In this document: in pieces, positions 9,114 through 17,265 of the stretch
How the letters are laid out: each line of letters begins with the position of its first letter
Position numbering within the stretch: position 1 is the stretch's first letter
NCBI GenBank assembly: GCA_027315365.1
Contig: DAHUYF010000004.1
Location: 1 to 48,119 of the forward strand
Direction of reading: 5' to 3'
DNA from: Rhodospirillales bacterium
GTDB taxonomy: Bacteria; Pseudomonadota; Alphaproteobacteria; ATCC43930; CGMCC-115725
DNA length: 48,119 nt
The notes under the pieces: generated by a model
The model's input: the letters and a program-made list of their open reading frames with translations, nothing else
The model's database searches: none
Told to the model about the DNA's origin: nothing
Program-made: the position numbers and the translations under genes

Positions 9114-10316
9114 TCAGCTTCCGCGGCGCGGCAACAGCAGCATCGCGCCGTAGGCGAGCGCGAAGCCGCCGAAGGCGGCGATCCAGAGGCAGGCCGAGAG
9201 GATGAGCAGCGGCATGGTCCAGGAAGCGGCAAAGGCCGCCGCGACGCGTGCGATCGCGGCGAGGCTGACCAGAACGTAGATCGCGCTGGTCACGCGGTCG
9301 GCCGACAGGGAGCGACCGGTGTGGCCGCGCGTGGCGCGGGTCATCACCGCCAGGATCATGGTGCCGACCGCACCCGCGGTCAGCGCGTGGATGGCGGCGC
9401 CTTGCGGCACCGCCGCATCGAGCATCGCGAGGCCGAGCAAGGCCGCCCCCAGCACCAGCCAGGCATATCCCACATGCAGCACGAGCAGCAGCGGCTCCGC
9501 CACCGCGGCGCCGCCGCGCCAGCGCAGCAGGCGCCAGAGATTGAGCGCCGCGGCCGCCAGCAGGACCGCGCCGAGCGGCGCGAAGGATGGAAGGAACGCC
9601 CAGCCGAAAAGGCCGGCATGCAGCATGCCGAGCGCGGCGCGGTCGATCCCGCCGGGCGACGCCGGGAGCGCCGCATCCGGCCGCTTCGCCAGCCAGTTCC
9701 GGGTAAAGCTCGGCACGATCCGGCCGCCCACCACCGAGATCAGCACGATCACCGCGGCAAGGCCGAGGCGCCAGCCGAGCCCGGTGGGCACTCCCACGCC
9801 GTCCGCTTCCAGATGCATCAGCAGATTGGCGATGCCGAGCACGGCCACGGGCGCCACCATCGGCAGGTTGCGCCAGTTCCGGCCGGCGACGATCTCGCGC
9901 GCAACGACGCCGACCAGCACCGCGGGGAAGGACAGATCGGCGGCCGCGGCGAGCCAGGCCGGCACCAGCGCGGAGACCAGGCAGGCGATGCGGCCGAGCA
10001 GCCACAGCGCGGCGAGCAGCGCCAAGGGACCGCCGCTGACCGGAAGTCGCTGGGTCCAGTTCGGGATGGCGGTGAGCAGGAATCCCGCCACCGCCGCCAT
10101 GACGAAGCCGAACAGCATCTCATGGACGTGCCAGGCGAGCGGCTCGAACCGGCTCGGCACCGCCGCGCCGGTGGCGATCATCGCGATCCAGACCGCCAGC
10201 GCCGCGGCCGACCAGAGGGCGGCGGCGAAGAAGAACGGCCGGAAGCCCTGCGCCAGGAAGGCCGGCGCGGAACGGCGTGCAGCGCCGTCGAGTTTCCGGC
10301 CGCGCACCATCGCCAT
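9114..10316 (-). CDS. nnrS: NnrS family heme/copper membrane protein
   Basis: A 400-residue polytopic membrane protein with about 12 helices that matches NnrS end to end. The QGFRPFFFAAALW opening and LAWHVHEMLFGF helix carry the conserved His pair, and GGRIVPSFTRNWL and IHALTAGAVGTMILAVMTRATRGHTGR are family hallmarks. NnrS proteins are associated with nitric oxide stress and denitrification. The start at 10316 forms a TGATG overlap with the stop of the upstream nsrR, and an AGGAGGG site lies 8 bases upstream. It is the second gene of the nsrR-nnrS operon. Confidence 0.92.
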   Translation of the reverse strand: MAMVRGRKLDGAARRSAPAFLAQGFRPFFFAAALWSAAALAVWIAMIATGAAVPSRFEPLAWHVHEMLFGFVMAAVAGFLLTAIPNWTQRLPVSGGPLALLAALWLLGRIACLVSALVPAWLAAAADLSFPAVLVGVVAREIVAGRNWRNLPMVAPVAVLGIANLLMHLEADGVGVPTGLGWRLGLAAVIVLISVVGGRIVPSFTRNWLAKRPDAALPASPGGIDRAALGMLHAGLFGWAFLPSFAPLGAVLLAAAALNLWRLLRWRGGAAVAEPLLLVLHVGYAWLVLGAALLGLAMLDAAVPQGAAIHALTAGAVGTMILAVMTRATRGHTGRSLSADRVTSAIYVLVSLAAIARVAAAFAASWTMPLLILSACLWIAAFGGFALAYGAMLLLPRRGS

Positions 10317-10804
10317 CAGCGCCTCCCTCCTTTTCGGGCAGGCGCGCGGCCCGCCGGGACTGCCGGCGGCTCGGCGGCGAGGCCGAGGCTGCGGACCAGG
10401 ACCGCGCCCGGCGCCAGAAGATCGGCGAGTGTGTAGCCGTCGAGCACCTGCAGGAAGGCGAGCGTCGCCTCGCGCAGCGCACGGCGCAGGACGCAGCATC
10501 CCTCGATGCGGCAGAACCCGGTCGTCGCGAGGCATCCCATCACCGCCAGGTCTTCCTCGGTGGCGCGCACTACCGCGCCGACGCCGATCTCCGCCGGCGC
10601 ACGCGCCAGCCTGATCCCGCCGCCCTTGCCGCGGACGGCGTCGACATAGCCTTGCCGGCCGAGCCGGTTCACCACCTTCATCAGATGGGTCTTCGAGACG
10701 GCGAAGCTGTCGGCGATCTCGGCGATCGTCGACAGCCGGCCGGCGCCGGCGCCGAGATAGATCAGCGTGCGCAAGGCATAGTCGGTCCACAGGGTAAGAC
10801 GCAT
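10316..10804 (-). CDS. nsrR: Rrf2-family nitric-oxide-sensing repressor NsrR
   Basis: A 162-residue Rrf2 regulator. The winged helix-turn-helix starts MRLTLWTDYALRTLIYL and contains VSKTHLMKVVNRLGRQGYV. Three cysteines are spaced as an iron-sulfur ligand set (Cys91, Cys98, Cys104, with an extra Cys103). Asp8, the fourth cluster ligand known in NsrR, is present. Together with the co-translated nnrS and a divergent globin, this supports NsrR over IscR. It is probably autoregulated through the dyad at 10855-10877. The C-terminal 30 residues are Pro/Arg-rich and non-conserved in appearance. Confidence 0.85.
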   Translation of the reverse strand: MRLTLWTDYALRTLIYLGAGAGRLSTIAEIADSFAVSKTHLMKVVNRLGRQGYVDAVRGKGGGIRLARAPAEIGVGAVVRATEEDLAVMGCLATTGFCRIEGCCVLRRALREATLAFLQVLDGYTLADLLAPGAVLVRSLGLAAEPPAVPAGRAPARKGGRR

Positions 10805-10844
10805 GAGCGATCGCCCTCCGGCGCCGACGCGGCGGCCTCGGCGC

Positions 10845-10873
10845 TTGACTCCATAATATACATATTATATGTA
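10845..10873 (+). promoter_or_regulatory. Predicted promoter of the hemoglobin operon
   Basis: TTGACT at 10845-10850 and TATGTA at 10868-10873 with a 17-base spacer, reading right toward the globin gene at 10929. The -10 hexamer lies inside the NsrR-type dyad, so repressor binding should block it. This is a pattern match only. Confidence 0.45.
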
Positions 10874-10877
10874 TCTT
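10855..10877. promoter_or_regulatory. NsrR-type operator (23-bp dyad)
   Basis: The 17-bp core ATACATATTATATGTAT (10858-10874) is a perfect odd palindrome. Extended to 23 bp it has an 11-1-11 layout with half-sites AATATACATAT and AAGATACATAT, one mismatch apart. The 11-1-11 geometry and the AAGAT edge resemble known NsrR sites. It overlaps the -10 regions of both divergent predicted promoters. Confidence 0.65.
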
Positions 10878-10891
10878 TATGCCAGAAGCAA
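10864..10891 (-). promoter_or_regulatory. Predicted promoter of nsrR-nnrS
   Basis: On the minus strand, TTGCTT (10886-10891) and a perfect TATAAT (10864-10869) are separated by 16 bases. The TATAAT is inside the dyad, which supports negative autoregulation. Confidence 0.55.
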
Positions 10892-10928
10892 CCGCCCGGC
10901 GCTCGCCGGCCGTTCGGATGAGGCGAGG

Positions 10929-11399
10929 ATGAGCGTGGACCCGCAAGCCGGCGCAGCGCAGCGCGAGCTGATCGCCGCCGACATCGTTCGGCGCACCGGC
11001 ATCGACGAGGCGATGATCGAGCGGCTGGTGCGCGCGTTCTACGGCCGCGCCCGCCGCGATCCGCTCATCGGACCCATCTTCGACAGCGCGGTGCGGGATT
11101 GGGAGAGCCATCTGGCGCGGATGTGCGTCTTCTGGTCGTCGGTGGCGCTGATGAGCGGCCGCTATCACGGCCAGCCGATGGCCGCCCACCTGCCGCTGCC
11201 GATCGACACGCCGCATTTCGACCGCTGGCTCGAGCTCTTCGCCGAGACCGCGGGCGAGGTCTGCCCGCCGCCGGCAGCCGAGCACTTTCTCGAGCGCGCG
11301 CATCGGATCGCCGACAGCCTGGCGCTCGGCATCGCGGCGCGGAAGGGCGAGATCAGGCCGAAGCGGGCGCGGCCGGCATCGAGCCTGCCGCATGGATGA
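10929..11399 (+). CDS. Group III truncated hemoglobin
   Basis: A 156-residue 2-on-2 globin. The RLVRAFYGRARRDP segment gives the B-helix FY pair. HLARMCVFWSSVALMSGRYHG is the E-helix region typical of group III. The proximal His96 is in the TPHFDRWL segment. Group III members often act in nitric oxide or peroxide handling. The ATG at 10929 has GAGG a few bases upstream; the frame opens earlier at 10869, inside the operator, so that start is rejected. It overlaps the next gene by 8 bases and is divergent from nsrR-nnrS, which supports NO-responsive control. Confidence 0.88.
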   Translation: MSVDPQAGAAQRELIAADIVRRTGIDEAMIERLVRAFYGRARRDPLIGPIFDSAVRDWESHLARMCVFWSSVALMSGRYHGQPMAAHLPLPIDTPHFDRWLELFAETAGEVCPPPAAEHFLERAHRIADSLALGIAARKGEIRPKRARPASSLPHG

Positions 11400-11871
11400 C
11401 GTGACCATCGCGCTGGCGCTCCATGTGCTCGCCATCGTGCTGTGGATCGGCGGGGTCGCGATGGTGACGACCGTGTTGCTGCCCGCCGTGCGGCGCTTCA
11501 AGGACGCGCAGGAGCGGCTCGCCTTCTTCGAGCTGGTCGAACGCCGCTTTGCCCGGCAGGCGCGCGGCACCACCCTGCTCGCCGGCGCCAGCGGCTTCTA
11601 CATGGTCCACCGCCTGCGGCTGTGGTCCGCCTTCCCGTCCCTGCAGTATTGGTGGCTCGATGCGATGGTCCTGGTGTGGATCATCTTCACCGTGATGCTG
11701 TTCGTCGCCGAGCCGCTCTTCCTCAACCGCTGGCTCGTGGCGCGCGCGCGGCGTGCGCCCGAACGCACCTTCGCGCTGGTCCAGCGCCTGCACTGGGCGT
11801 TGCTGGCGCTGAGCCTGGCGACCGTCTTCGGCGCGGTTGCCGGCAGTCACGGCCTCTCCTTCTTCGGTTGA
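11392..11871 (+). CDS. Four-helix integral membrane protein (CopD-like)
   Basis: A 159-residue protein with four predicted membrane segments (about 5-25, 52-70, 80-103, 133-153). His11 in the first helix (ALALHVLAIVLWIGG), His in FYMVHRLRL and His in the LHWALL helix could bind heme or copper. The pattern is close to small CopD-type membrane proteins (PF05425), but I place it there tentatively. It overlaps the globin gene by 8 bases, so the two products are probably translated together. A role as redox or heme partner of the globin is inference. Confidence 0.75.
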   Translation: MDDVTIALALHVLAIVLWIGGVAMVTTVLLPAVRRFKDAQERLAFFELVERRFARQARGTTLLAGASGFYMVHRLRLWSAFPSLQYWWLDAMVLVWIIFTVMLFVAEPLFLNRWLVARARRAPERTFALVQRLHWALLALSLATVFGAVAGSHGLSFFG

Positions 11872-11880
11872 GCGGCGGCG

Positions 11881-13713
11881 TCACCCGGCCGGCGGTCCGC
11901 CGCGCAGGCGGATCAGCACGTCGCGCTCGCGCTCCTGCCGCACGACGCTGGCGCGGACGCGCAGCAGGTCGCGGCGGGCGACCAGCCCGACCAGGCCATC
12001 GTCGCTGCGGCGCAGGATCGGGACGCGGCCGACATCGGCGGCGGCCATGCGATCGGCGAGTTGCCCGACCAGCTCGTCCTCATATCCCACCACCAGATCC
12101 CGCGCCGGAGCCACCTCGCGCAGCGACTGCCCCGCCGGCCATCCCGTCATCGTCCAGCGCAGCGCGTCGGCGCGCGCGACCATGCCGACGACGCGGCCAT
12201 CGGCCTCGACCACGGGATAGCTCTTGTGGCGCCGCGGCGCGTCGGACGCGGTGAAGAACGCGATCGCCTCGCCGATGGGCGTCTCGGCCGCGAGGCTGTC
12301 GGCGGGTGCCGCCATGATCTCGCTCACCCGCATCGTCTCGAAGGGATCGACGACGTATTCGCGCATCACGTGATGGCCGCGGCGCGCCACCTTCTCGGTC
12401 AGGATCGAGCGGCGCAGCAGCAGCACGGTCGTCGCGTGCGCCGCCGTGCAGGCGACCGCGAGTGGCAGCAGCGCGCCGAGATTGTGCGTCAGCTCGATGG
12501 CGAAGACGATGGCGGTCAGCGGCGAGCGCATGGTGCCGCCCATCATCGCCGCCATGCCGATGAGCGCCCACAGCCCGACCTCGCCCGTCGGCATCACGCC
12601 GCCGAAGAGCGCGCCGAGCGCGCCGCCCATGATCAGCAGCGGCGCGAGGACGCCGCCCGACGTGCCCGAGCCCAGCGCGATCGACCAGATCGCCGCCTTC
12701 ACCACGATCAGCCGCAAGCTCGCGGTCGTGGTCAGCTCTCCGTGCAGCAGCGCCGCGATGTTATCATAGCCGACCCCCAGGGCGTGCGGCTCGATCAGCC
12801 CGCCGAGGCCGATGACGGCACCGCCGAAGAGCGGCCACCACATCCAATGGATCGGCAGCCGCTGGAACAAATCCTCGCTGGCATAGACCATCTGCGTCAG
12901 CAGTCCGGAGGCCAGGCCGGCGATCACGCCGAGGCCGGCGGCGAGCAGCAATCCCAGCGGCGGCAGCGCGGCGCTGACTGCCATGGGGAAGAGCGCGCCC
13001 GCCCCCATCAGCCAAGGCCGCCACGCCGCCGCCACGACGCAGGCCACCGCCGCCGGCACGAAGCTGCGCGGCTTCCATTCGAACAGCAGCAGTTCCACCG
13101 CCAGCAGCATGGCGGCCACCGGCGTGCCGAAGGTCGCGGTCATGCCGGCGGCCGCACCGGCCACCAGCAGCGTCTTGCGCTCGGCGTTCGAGAGGCGGAA
13201 GAGCTGGGCGAAGAGCGACCCGAAGGCGCCACCGGTCATGATGATCGGCCCTTCGGCGCCGAACGGCCCGCCGGTGCCGATCGAGATCGCCGAGGACAGC
13301 GGCTTCAGGAGCGCGACCTTGGGCTCGATGCGGCTGCGCCCGATCAGGATGGCTTCCATCGCCTCGGGGATGCCGTGGCCGCGGATCTTCTCCGAGCCGA
13401 AGCGCGCCATCAGCCCGACGATCAGGCAGCCGGCGACCGGGATCAGCGCGCTGGCCGGTCCGAGCGGCCCGGAGATCACCGCCGGCGCGTCGCTGAACCG
13501 CCCGTGATAGGCGAGATTGGTGGCGAGGTTGATCAGGTGCAACAATGCCCAGGCGGCGGCCGCGCCGGCCGTGCCGACGAGGAGCGCCATCGCCGCCAGC
13601 AGAAGGAGGCGCCGGTCGGTGGTGAAATCGCGCAGCCGGTCGACGCCGACGGCGTGGGCCGGGCGGGTCGGAGAGAGCCGGGACGCACGATCGACAGGCA
13701 CAGGATTTGGCAT
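11881..13713 (-). CDS. ClC-type chloride channel/transporter with CBS domains
   Basis: A 610-residue ClC membrane domain followed by a CBS pair (about 460-590). The gating motif GTGGPFGAEGPI keeps the gating glutamate (Glu154 from the chosen start), and the second anion-filter motif GSGTSGGVLAP is present. In an ungapped match to E. coli ClC-ec1 around FGTPVAAMLLAVELLL, the position of Glu203 (internal proton glutamate) is Leu208. The ATG at 13713 is preferred to a GTG at 13725 because GAGGTG sits about 10 bases upstream. It is divergent from a MarR regulator, with a dyad inside its promoter spacer. Confidence 0.9.
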   Translation of the reverse strand: MPNPVPVDRASRLSPTRPAHAVGVDRLRDFTTDRRLLLLAAMALLVGTAGAAAAWALLHLINLATNLAYHGRFSDAPAVISGPLGPASALIPVAGCLIVGLMARFGSEKIRGHGIPEAMEAILIGRSRIEPKVALLKPLSSAISIGTGGPFGAEGPIIMTGGAFGSLFAQLFRLSNAERKTLLVAGAAAGMTATFGTPVAAMLLAVELLLFEWKPRSFVPAAVACVVAAAWRPWLMGAGALFPMAVSAALPPLGLLLAAGLGVIAGLASGLLTQMVYASEDLFQRLPIHWMWWPLFGGAVIGLGGLIEPHALGVGYDNIAALLHGELTTTASLRLIVVKAAIWSIALGSGTSGGVLAPLLIMGGALGALFGGVMPTGEVGLWALIGMAAMMGGTMRSPLTAIVFAIELTHNLGALLPLAVACTAAHATTVLLLRRSILTEKVARRGHHVMREYVVDPFETMRVSEIMAAPADSLAAETPIGEAIAFFTASDAPRRHKSYPVVEADGRVVGMVARADALRWTMTGWPAGQSLREVAPARDLVVGYEDELVGQLADRMAAADVGRVPILRRSDDGLVGLVARRDLLRVRASVVRQERERDVLIRLRGGPPAG

Positions 13714-13770
13714 GGGATGCAGCACCTCGACGAGGCAGGACGGGGATCGGCGGAAGCCGGCGGGAATCCT

Positions 13771-13799
13771 CCTTTATATCGTATTGCGATATTTTTCAA
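13771..13799 (-). promoter_or_regulatory. Predicted promoter of the ClC gene
   Basis: Minus-strand TTGAAA (13794-13799) and TAAAGG (13771-13776) are separated by 17 bases; TATAAA two bases closer is an alternative -10. The whole spacer is occupied by the dyad at 13776-13792. Confidence 0.4.
13776..13792. promoter_or_regulatory. Candidate MarR operator
   Basis: Inverted repeat ATATCG-N5-CGATAT between the divergent ClC and MarR genes, 24 bases before the MarR start. Its size and AT-rich arms fit MarR-family sites. Binding by the adjacent regulator is inference. Confidence 0.55.
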
Positions 13800-13815
13800 A
13801 GAGGCGGGGCCGTCG

Positions 13816-14253
13816 ATGACCGGGAAGGGCGCCGGAAACGGCCGGCCGCTCGCCGAGGCGGATTACCGGCGGCTTGCCGAGTTCCGCTATGTGCTCCGCC
13901 GGTTTCTCATCTTCAGCGAGGCCGCGGCCGAGGCGGCCGGGCTGACGGCGCAGCAGCATCAGGCGCTGCTCGCCATCAAGGGCTTTGCCGGGGCCGCCCC
14001 GATCGCCACCGGCGCGCTCGCCGAGCGCCTCGGCATCCGCCACCACAGCGCCGTGGGGCTGATCGACCGGCTGGCCGCCAAAGCCCTGGTCAGGCGGCAA
14101 AGCGGCGCCGCCGACCGCCGCCAGGTGCTGATCGCGCTGACGCCCAGGGCGGAGGCGCTGCTGGCCGAGCTCTCCGCGGCTCACCGCGACGAGCTGGAGC
14201 GCCTGGCGCCGCTGCTGCAGTCGCTGCTCGGCCATTTCAAGCCGGGGAAGTGA
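13816..14253 (+). CDS. MarR family transcriptional regulator
   Basis: A 145-residue winged helix-turn-helix protein. LTAQQHQALLAIKGF, the recognition-helix region ALAERLGIRHHSAVGLIDRLAAKALV and the wing QSGAADRRQVLIALTPRAEALL are typical of MarR. The ATG at 13816 follows a GAGGCGGGG site. Reading frames extending far upstream are antisense to the ClC gene. The likely target is the divergent ClC gene and itself, through the dyad at 13776-13792. The effector is unknown. Confidence 0.88.
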   Translation: MTGKGAGNGRPLAEADYRRLAEFRYVLRRFLIFSEAAAEAAGLTAQQHQALLAIKGFAGAAPIATGALAERLGIRHHSAVGLIDRLAAKALVRRQSGAADRRQVLIALTPRAEALLAELSAAHRDELERLAPLLQSLLGHFKPGK

Positions 14254-14262
14254 GAGACGCCC

Positions 14263-14278
14263 GCCCGCCGAGGCGGGC
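14263..14278. terminator. Short GC hairpin between convergent MarR and panC
   Basis: GCCCGCC and GGCGGGC form a compact hairpin followed by CTTCTT, between the stops of the MarR gene and panC. It may terminate from the left, but the U-tract is weak. Confidence 0.4.
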
Positions 14279-14283
14279 CTTCT

Positions 14284-15168
14284 TCAGGCCGCGCGCGGCG
14301 GCAGCGGCAGATTGTCGATGAGCCGGGTCCGGCCGAGCCAGGCGGCGGCGAGCAGCCGTCCGGGGCGGTCGGCGCGCGCCAGCGGCGCCAGCGTCTCGGC
14401 GTCGCAGGCCTCGAGATAGTCGAGGCGCGCGAAGCCGGCGCGGGCGAGCGCGGCGCGGCCGGCGGCGAGCGCCTGGGCGATCTCCGCGCCCCGGCCGATA
14501 TCCAGCGCGGTCGCCGCAAGCACCCGCTGCAGCGCCGGCGCCGCTTCGCGTTCGGGCGGCGAGAGGTAGAGGTTGCGCGAGGAGAGCGCGAGGCCGTCGG
14601 GCTCGCGCACCGTCGGCACGCCCTCGATGCGCACCGGGATGTCGAGGTCGCGCGCGACGCGGCGGATCACCTGAAGCTGCTGGTAATCCTTCTCGCCGAA
14701 GCAGGCGATGTCGGCGCCCGATTGCAGCAGCAGCTTCGCCACCACCGTCGCCACGCCGGCGAAATGGCCGGGGCGGAAACGGCCGCACAGCCCCTCGGCG
14801 ACGGCGCCGACGGTGACCGTGGTCGAGAAGCCGCCGGGATACATCTGCGCGGCATCGGGCGCGTAGAGCAGGTCGCAGCGCGCCCCGGCCAGCTTGGCGG
14901 CGTCGCCGGCCTCGTCGCGGGGATATCGGGAGAAATCCTCCTGCGGCGCGAATTGGCTGGGGTTGACGAAGATGCTGGCGACGCAGCGCGACGCCAGCGC
15001 CCGGCCGTGCGCCACCAGCGCGAGATGGCCGGCATGGAGCGCGCCCATGGTCGGCACCAGCACCACGCTCTCGCCGGCACGCCGCCAGGCGTCGATGCGC
15101 CGGCGGAGCGCCGCGACGGTGCGCGCGACCGGCAGGGCGCCGATCGTTTCTGGGGTATCCCGGTCCAT
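14284..15168 (-). CDS. panC: Pantothenate synthetase (pantoate--beta-alanine ligase)
   Basis: A 294-residue PanC that condenses pantoate with beta-alanine using ATP in coenzyme A synthesis. The nucleotidyltransferase signature LVPTMGALHAGHLALV (HxGH) is at about residues 37-52. FVNPSQFAPQEDFSRYPR, CFGEKDYQQLQVIRR and LALSSRNLYLSP follow at the positions expected for pantoate and ATP binding. The ATG at 15168 fits the family N-terminus; the frame extends to 15285 but the extra residues are Arg-rich and unlike PanC. It is divergent from the creatininase gene, and no panB is in the window. Confidence 0.93.
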   Translation of the reverse strand: MDRDTPETIGALPVARTVAALRRRIDAWRRAGESVVLVPTMGALHAGHLALVAHGRALASRCVASIFVNPSQFAPQEDFSRYPRDEAGDAAKLAGARCDLLYAPDAAQMYPGGFSTTVTVGAVAEGLCGRFRPGHFAGVATVVAKLLLQSGADIACFGEKDYQQLQVIRRVARDLDIPVRIEGVPTVREPDGLALSSRNLYLSPPEREAAPALQRVLAATALDIGRGAEIAQALAAGRAALARAGFARLDYLEACDAETLAPLARADRPGRLLAAAWLGRTRLIDNLPLPPRAA

Positions 15169-15308
15169 GCTGCGCCGCGATGTAAGCCGCCGGCGCCGCC
15201 GCGGCAAGCACAATCTGGCGCCCGGCTGGCGCCGGGTGGCGCCGGGCTGCGAGGCGGCGGCGAGCGTGCTAAGCTGCGCCGCCAAGCAACCGGAAAGGGC
15301 GCGCCGCC

Positions 15309-16055
15309 GTGCTGTTGCATCTCCTGACCTGGCAAGAGGTCGAGGCCTATCTCCAAGGCGCCAAGGGCGTCATCGTGCCGATCGGCTCGACCGAGCAGCA
15401 CGGGCCCAACGGGCTCGTCGGCACCGACGCGATCTGCGCCGAGGTGATCGCCAAGGGCATCGGCGAGGCGACGGGCGCGCTGGTGGGCCCGACCATCAAC
15501 ATCGGCAATGCGCAGCATCACATGGCGTTTGCCGGCAGCATCACCCTGCGGCCCTCGACGCTGATCGCGGTGATCTCCGACTACGTCGCCTCGCTCGCCC
15601 GCCACGGCTTCGAGCGTTTCTTCTTTCTCAACGGGCATGGCGGCAACATCAGCACGGTGGGCGCCGCCTTCCAGGAGATCTATGCCGCAAGCTCGCTGAG
15701 CCGCGGCGGCAACGCGCCGGGCGTGCGGCTCGCGCTCAAGAACTGGTGGGAGACGCCGGCGGTGCAGAAGCTGTCGAAGGAGCTGTTCGGCAAGCGCGAA
15801 GGCAGCCATGCCACGCCGAGCGAGGTGTCGGTGACGCAATGGGCATATCCCGAGGCGATCAAGCGCGTCGCCATGGGCGAGGCCAATGGCCGGGTGCGCG
15901 CCTTCTGCGACGCCGAGGATTACCGCCGCCTCTTCCCCGACGGCCGCATCGCCTCGGACCCGACGCTGGCCGCGCCCGAGCACGGCGCGAAATTCGTCGC
16001 GGCGGCGGTCACGGACATCGCCGAGGAATATCGCAAGTTCGCGACGGCGGCGTGA
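15309..16055 (+). CDS. Creatininase family protein
   Basis: A 248-residue amidohydrolase of the creatininase/ArfB/MftE family (PF02633). Metal-ligand motifs VPIGSTEQHGPNG, FFLNGHGGN and SHATPSEVSVTQ are all present, so it should be catalytic. Family substrates range from creatinine to formamides, and the true one cannot be told here. It starts with GTG at 15309, with GGAAAGGG upstream. It ends two bases from the stop of the convergent DUF1501 gene. Confidence 0.88.
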   Translation: MLLHLLTWQEVEAYLQGAKGVIVPIGSTEQHGPNGLVGTDAICAEVIAKGIGEATGALVGPTINIGNAQHHMAFAGSITLRPSTLIAVISDYVASLARHGFERFFFLNGHGGNISTVGAAFQEIYAASSLSRGGNAPGVRLALKNWWETPAVQKLSKELFGKREGSHATPSEVSVTQWAYPEAIKRVAMGEANGRVRAFCDAEDYRRLFPDGRIASDPTLAAPEHGAKFVAAAVTDIAEEYRKFATAA

Positions 16056-16056
16056 G

Positions 16057-17265
16057 CTAAGCCCGCACCAGCCCGTCGAGCGGCTTCAGCCCTGCCGCGT
16101 CGGGGAACACCCGGCGGTCGATATCCCCGAGATCGAGGCCGAGATGGTCGCGCAGCAGCGCCTTCATCACCCGGCGGCTGTCGGTGGCGACACGCAAATC
16201 GCGATCGTCCTGCAGCCGGGCGAGGCCCGGCCAGTCGCCGTGCACGCGCCCGCCCCGGATGGCGCCGCCCAGGATCAGCATCGCCGACGCGGTGCCGTGA
16301 TCGGTGCCGTTGTTGCCGTTGACCGCCACGGTTCGGCCGAACTCGGTCACCGCCACCAGCGCCGTCGTCTTCCAGGCCGGGCCCATCGCCTTGGCGAGCG
16401 CGTCGAGGCCGTCGGCATAGCCGGCGAGGTTCTGCGCCAGCCGTCCCGCGCCCGCGCCTTGGTTCACATGCGTGTCCCAGCCGCCCATCTCGAGCACCGC
16501 GATGCGCGGCCCGTCCTCGGCGGCGAGCAGCTTGCCGGCGGCCTCGGCCAGCGGCGCGAAATTCTTCGGCCCGAAGCCGCGCCCGCCCGCCATGCCGCCG
16601 CCGAGCACCGCGGCCGAGAAATTCTGCGCCTTGAGACCGCCGGCCAGCGCCGGGCCGAGCAGCGCATCGCTGCGATAAAGCGGCGCCAGCGCGGCGAGGA
16701 ATTCCGGGCTCGCCTGGTGCAGGCCGCCCGGCGGCTCCCAGGAGGCGACCGGCACCGGGCCGCGCAGGATCAGCGGCACCGCGCCGCCCACCGCCAGGCC
16801 CAGCCGCCGCTCGCCGCGCGCCAGCAGCGCCAGTGCGCGGTTGAGCCAGCCGTCGCTCGTCCGCGTCTTGGCGGAGAGCCCGGTTTCCATCAGATCCTGC
16901 GCGTCGAAATGCGAGCGCGTGCGATAGCCGTTGCCGGCGGCGTGCACGACGGCCAGTTCGCCCCGCTGCCAATAGGGAGAGAGCGGTGCCAGCGCGGGAT
17001 GGAGCGCGAAGGTGGCGTCGAGGGCGAGGCAGCCGTCGGGAGCGCCCGGCGGCGCCAGCGCCAGCGCGCCGCGCGTTGCGGCGTAATGCGGGTCGGCGAG
17101 CGGCGCCACCGCGGCAAGCCCGTCGAGCGCGCCGCGCAGCAGCACCACGACGAGGCGGCGCTCGCCCGGTGCGGCGGCAAAGACCGCGCCGGGCAGGCCC
17201 AGCACGGCAACGGCGCCGGAACCGGCAAGCAGGTGGACGAGATCGCGGCGTCGAAGCATGGGCAT
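16057..17265 (-). CDS. DUF1501 family secreted protein
   Basis: A 402-residue DUF1501 protein. The N-terminus has a twin-arginine-like LRRRDLVHLLAG signal followed by a hydrophobic stretch, so Tat export is likely. The hallmark GGWDTHVNQGAGAGRLAQNL is near residue 253, and VTEFGRTVAVNGNNGTDHG, an alkaline-phosphatase-fold metal site, follows. The start at 17265 makes a TGATG overlap with the DUF1800 stop; an ATG six bases downstream (17259) is an alternative. DUF1501 and DUF1800 almost always travel together, and their biochemical role is not established. Confidence 0.88.
   Translation of the reverse strand: MPMLRRRDLVHLLAGSGAVAVLGLPGAVFAAAPGERRLVVVLLRGALDGLAAVAPLADPHYAATRGALALAPPGAPDGCLALDATFALHPALAPLSPYWQRGELAVVHAAGNGYRTRSHFDAQDLMETGLSAKTRTSDGWLNRALALLARGERRLGLAVGGAVPLILRGPVPVASWEPPGGLHQASPEFLAALAPLYRSDALLGPALAGGLKAQNFSAAVLGGGMAGGRGFGPKNFAPLAEAAGKLLAAEDGPRIAVLEMGGWDTHVNQGAGAGRLAQNLAGYADGLDALAKAMGPAWKTTALVAVTEFGRTVAVNGNNGTDHGTASAMLILGGAIRGGRVHGDWPGLARLQDDRDLRVATDSRRVMKALLRDHLGLDLGDIDRRVFPDAAGLKPLDGLVRA

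Noticed and set aside
12061-13815. Long plus-strand extension upstream of the MarR gene
   Set aside because: It is antisense to the ClC gene; the MarR protein starts at 13816 with a ribosome site.
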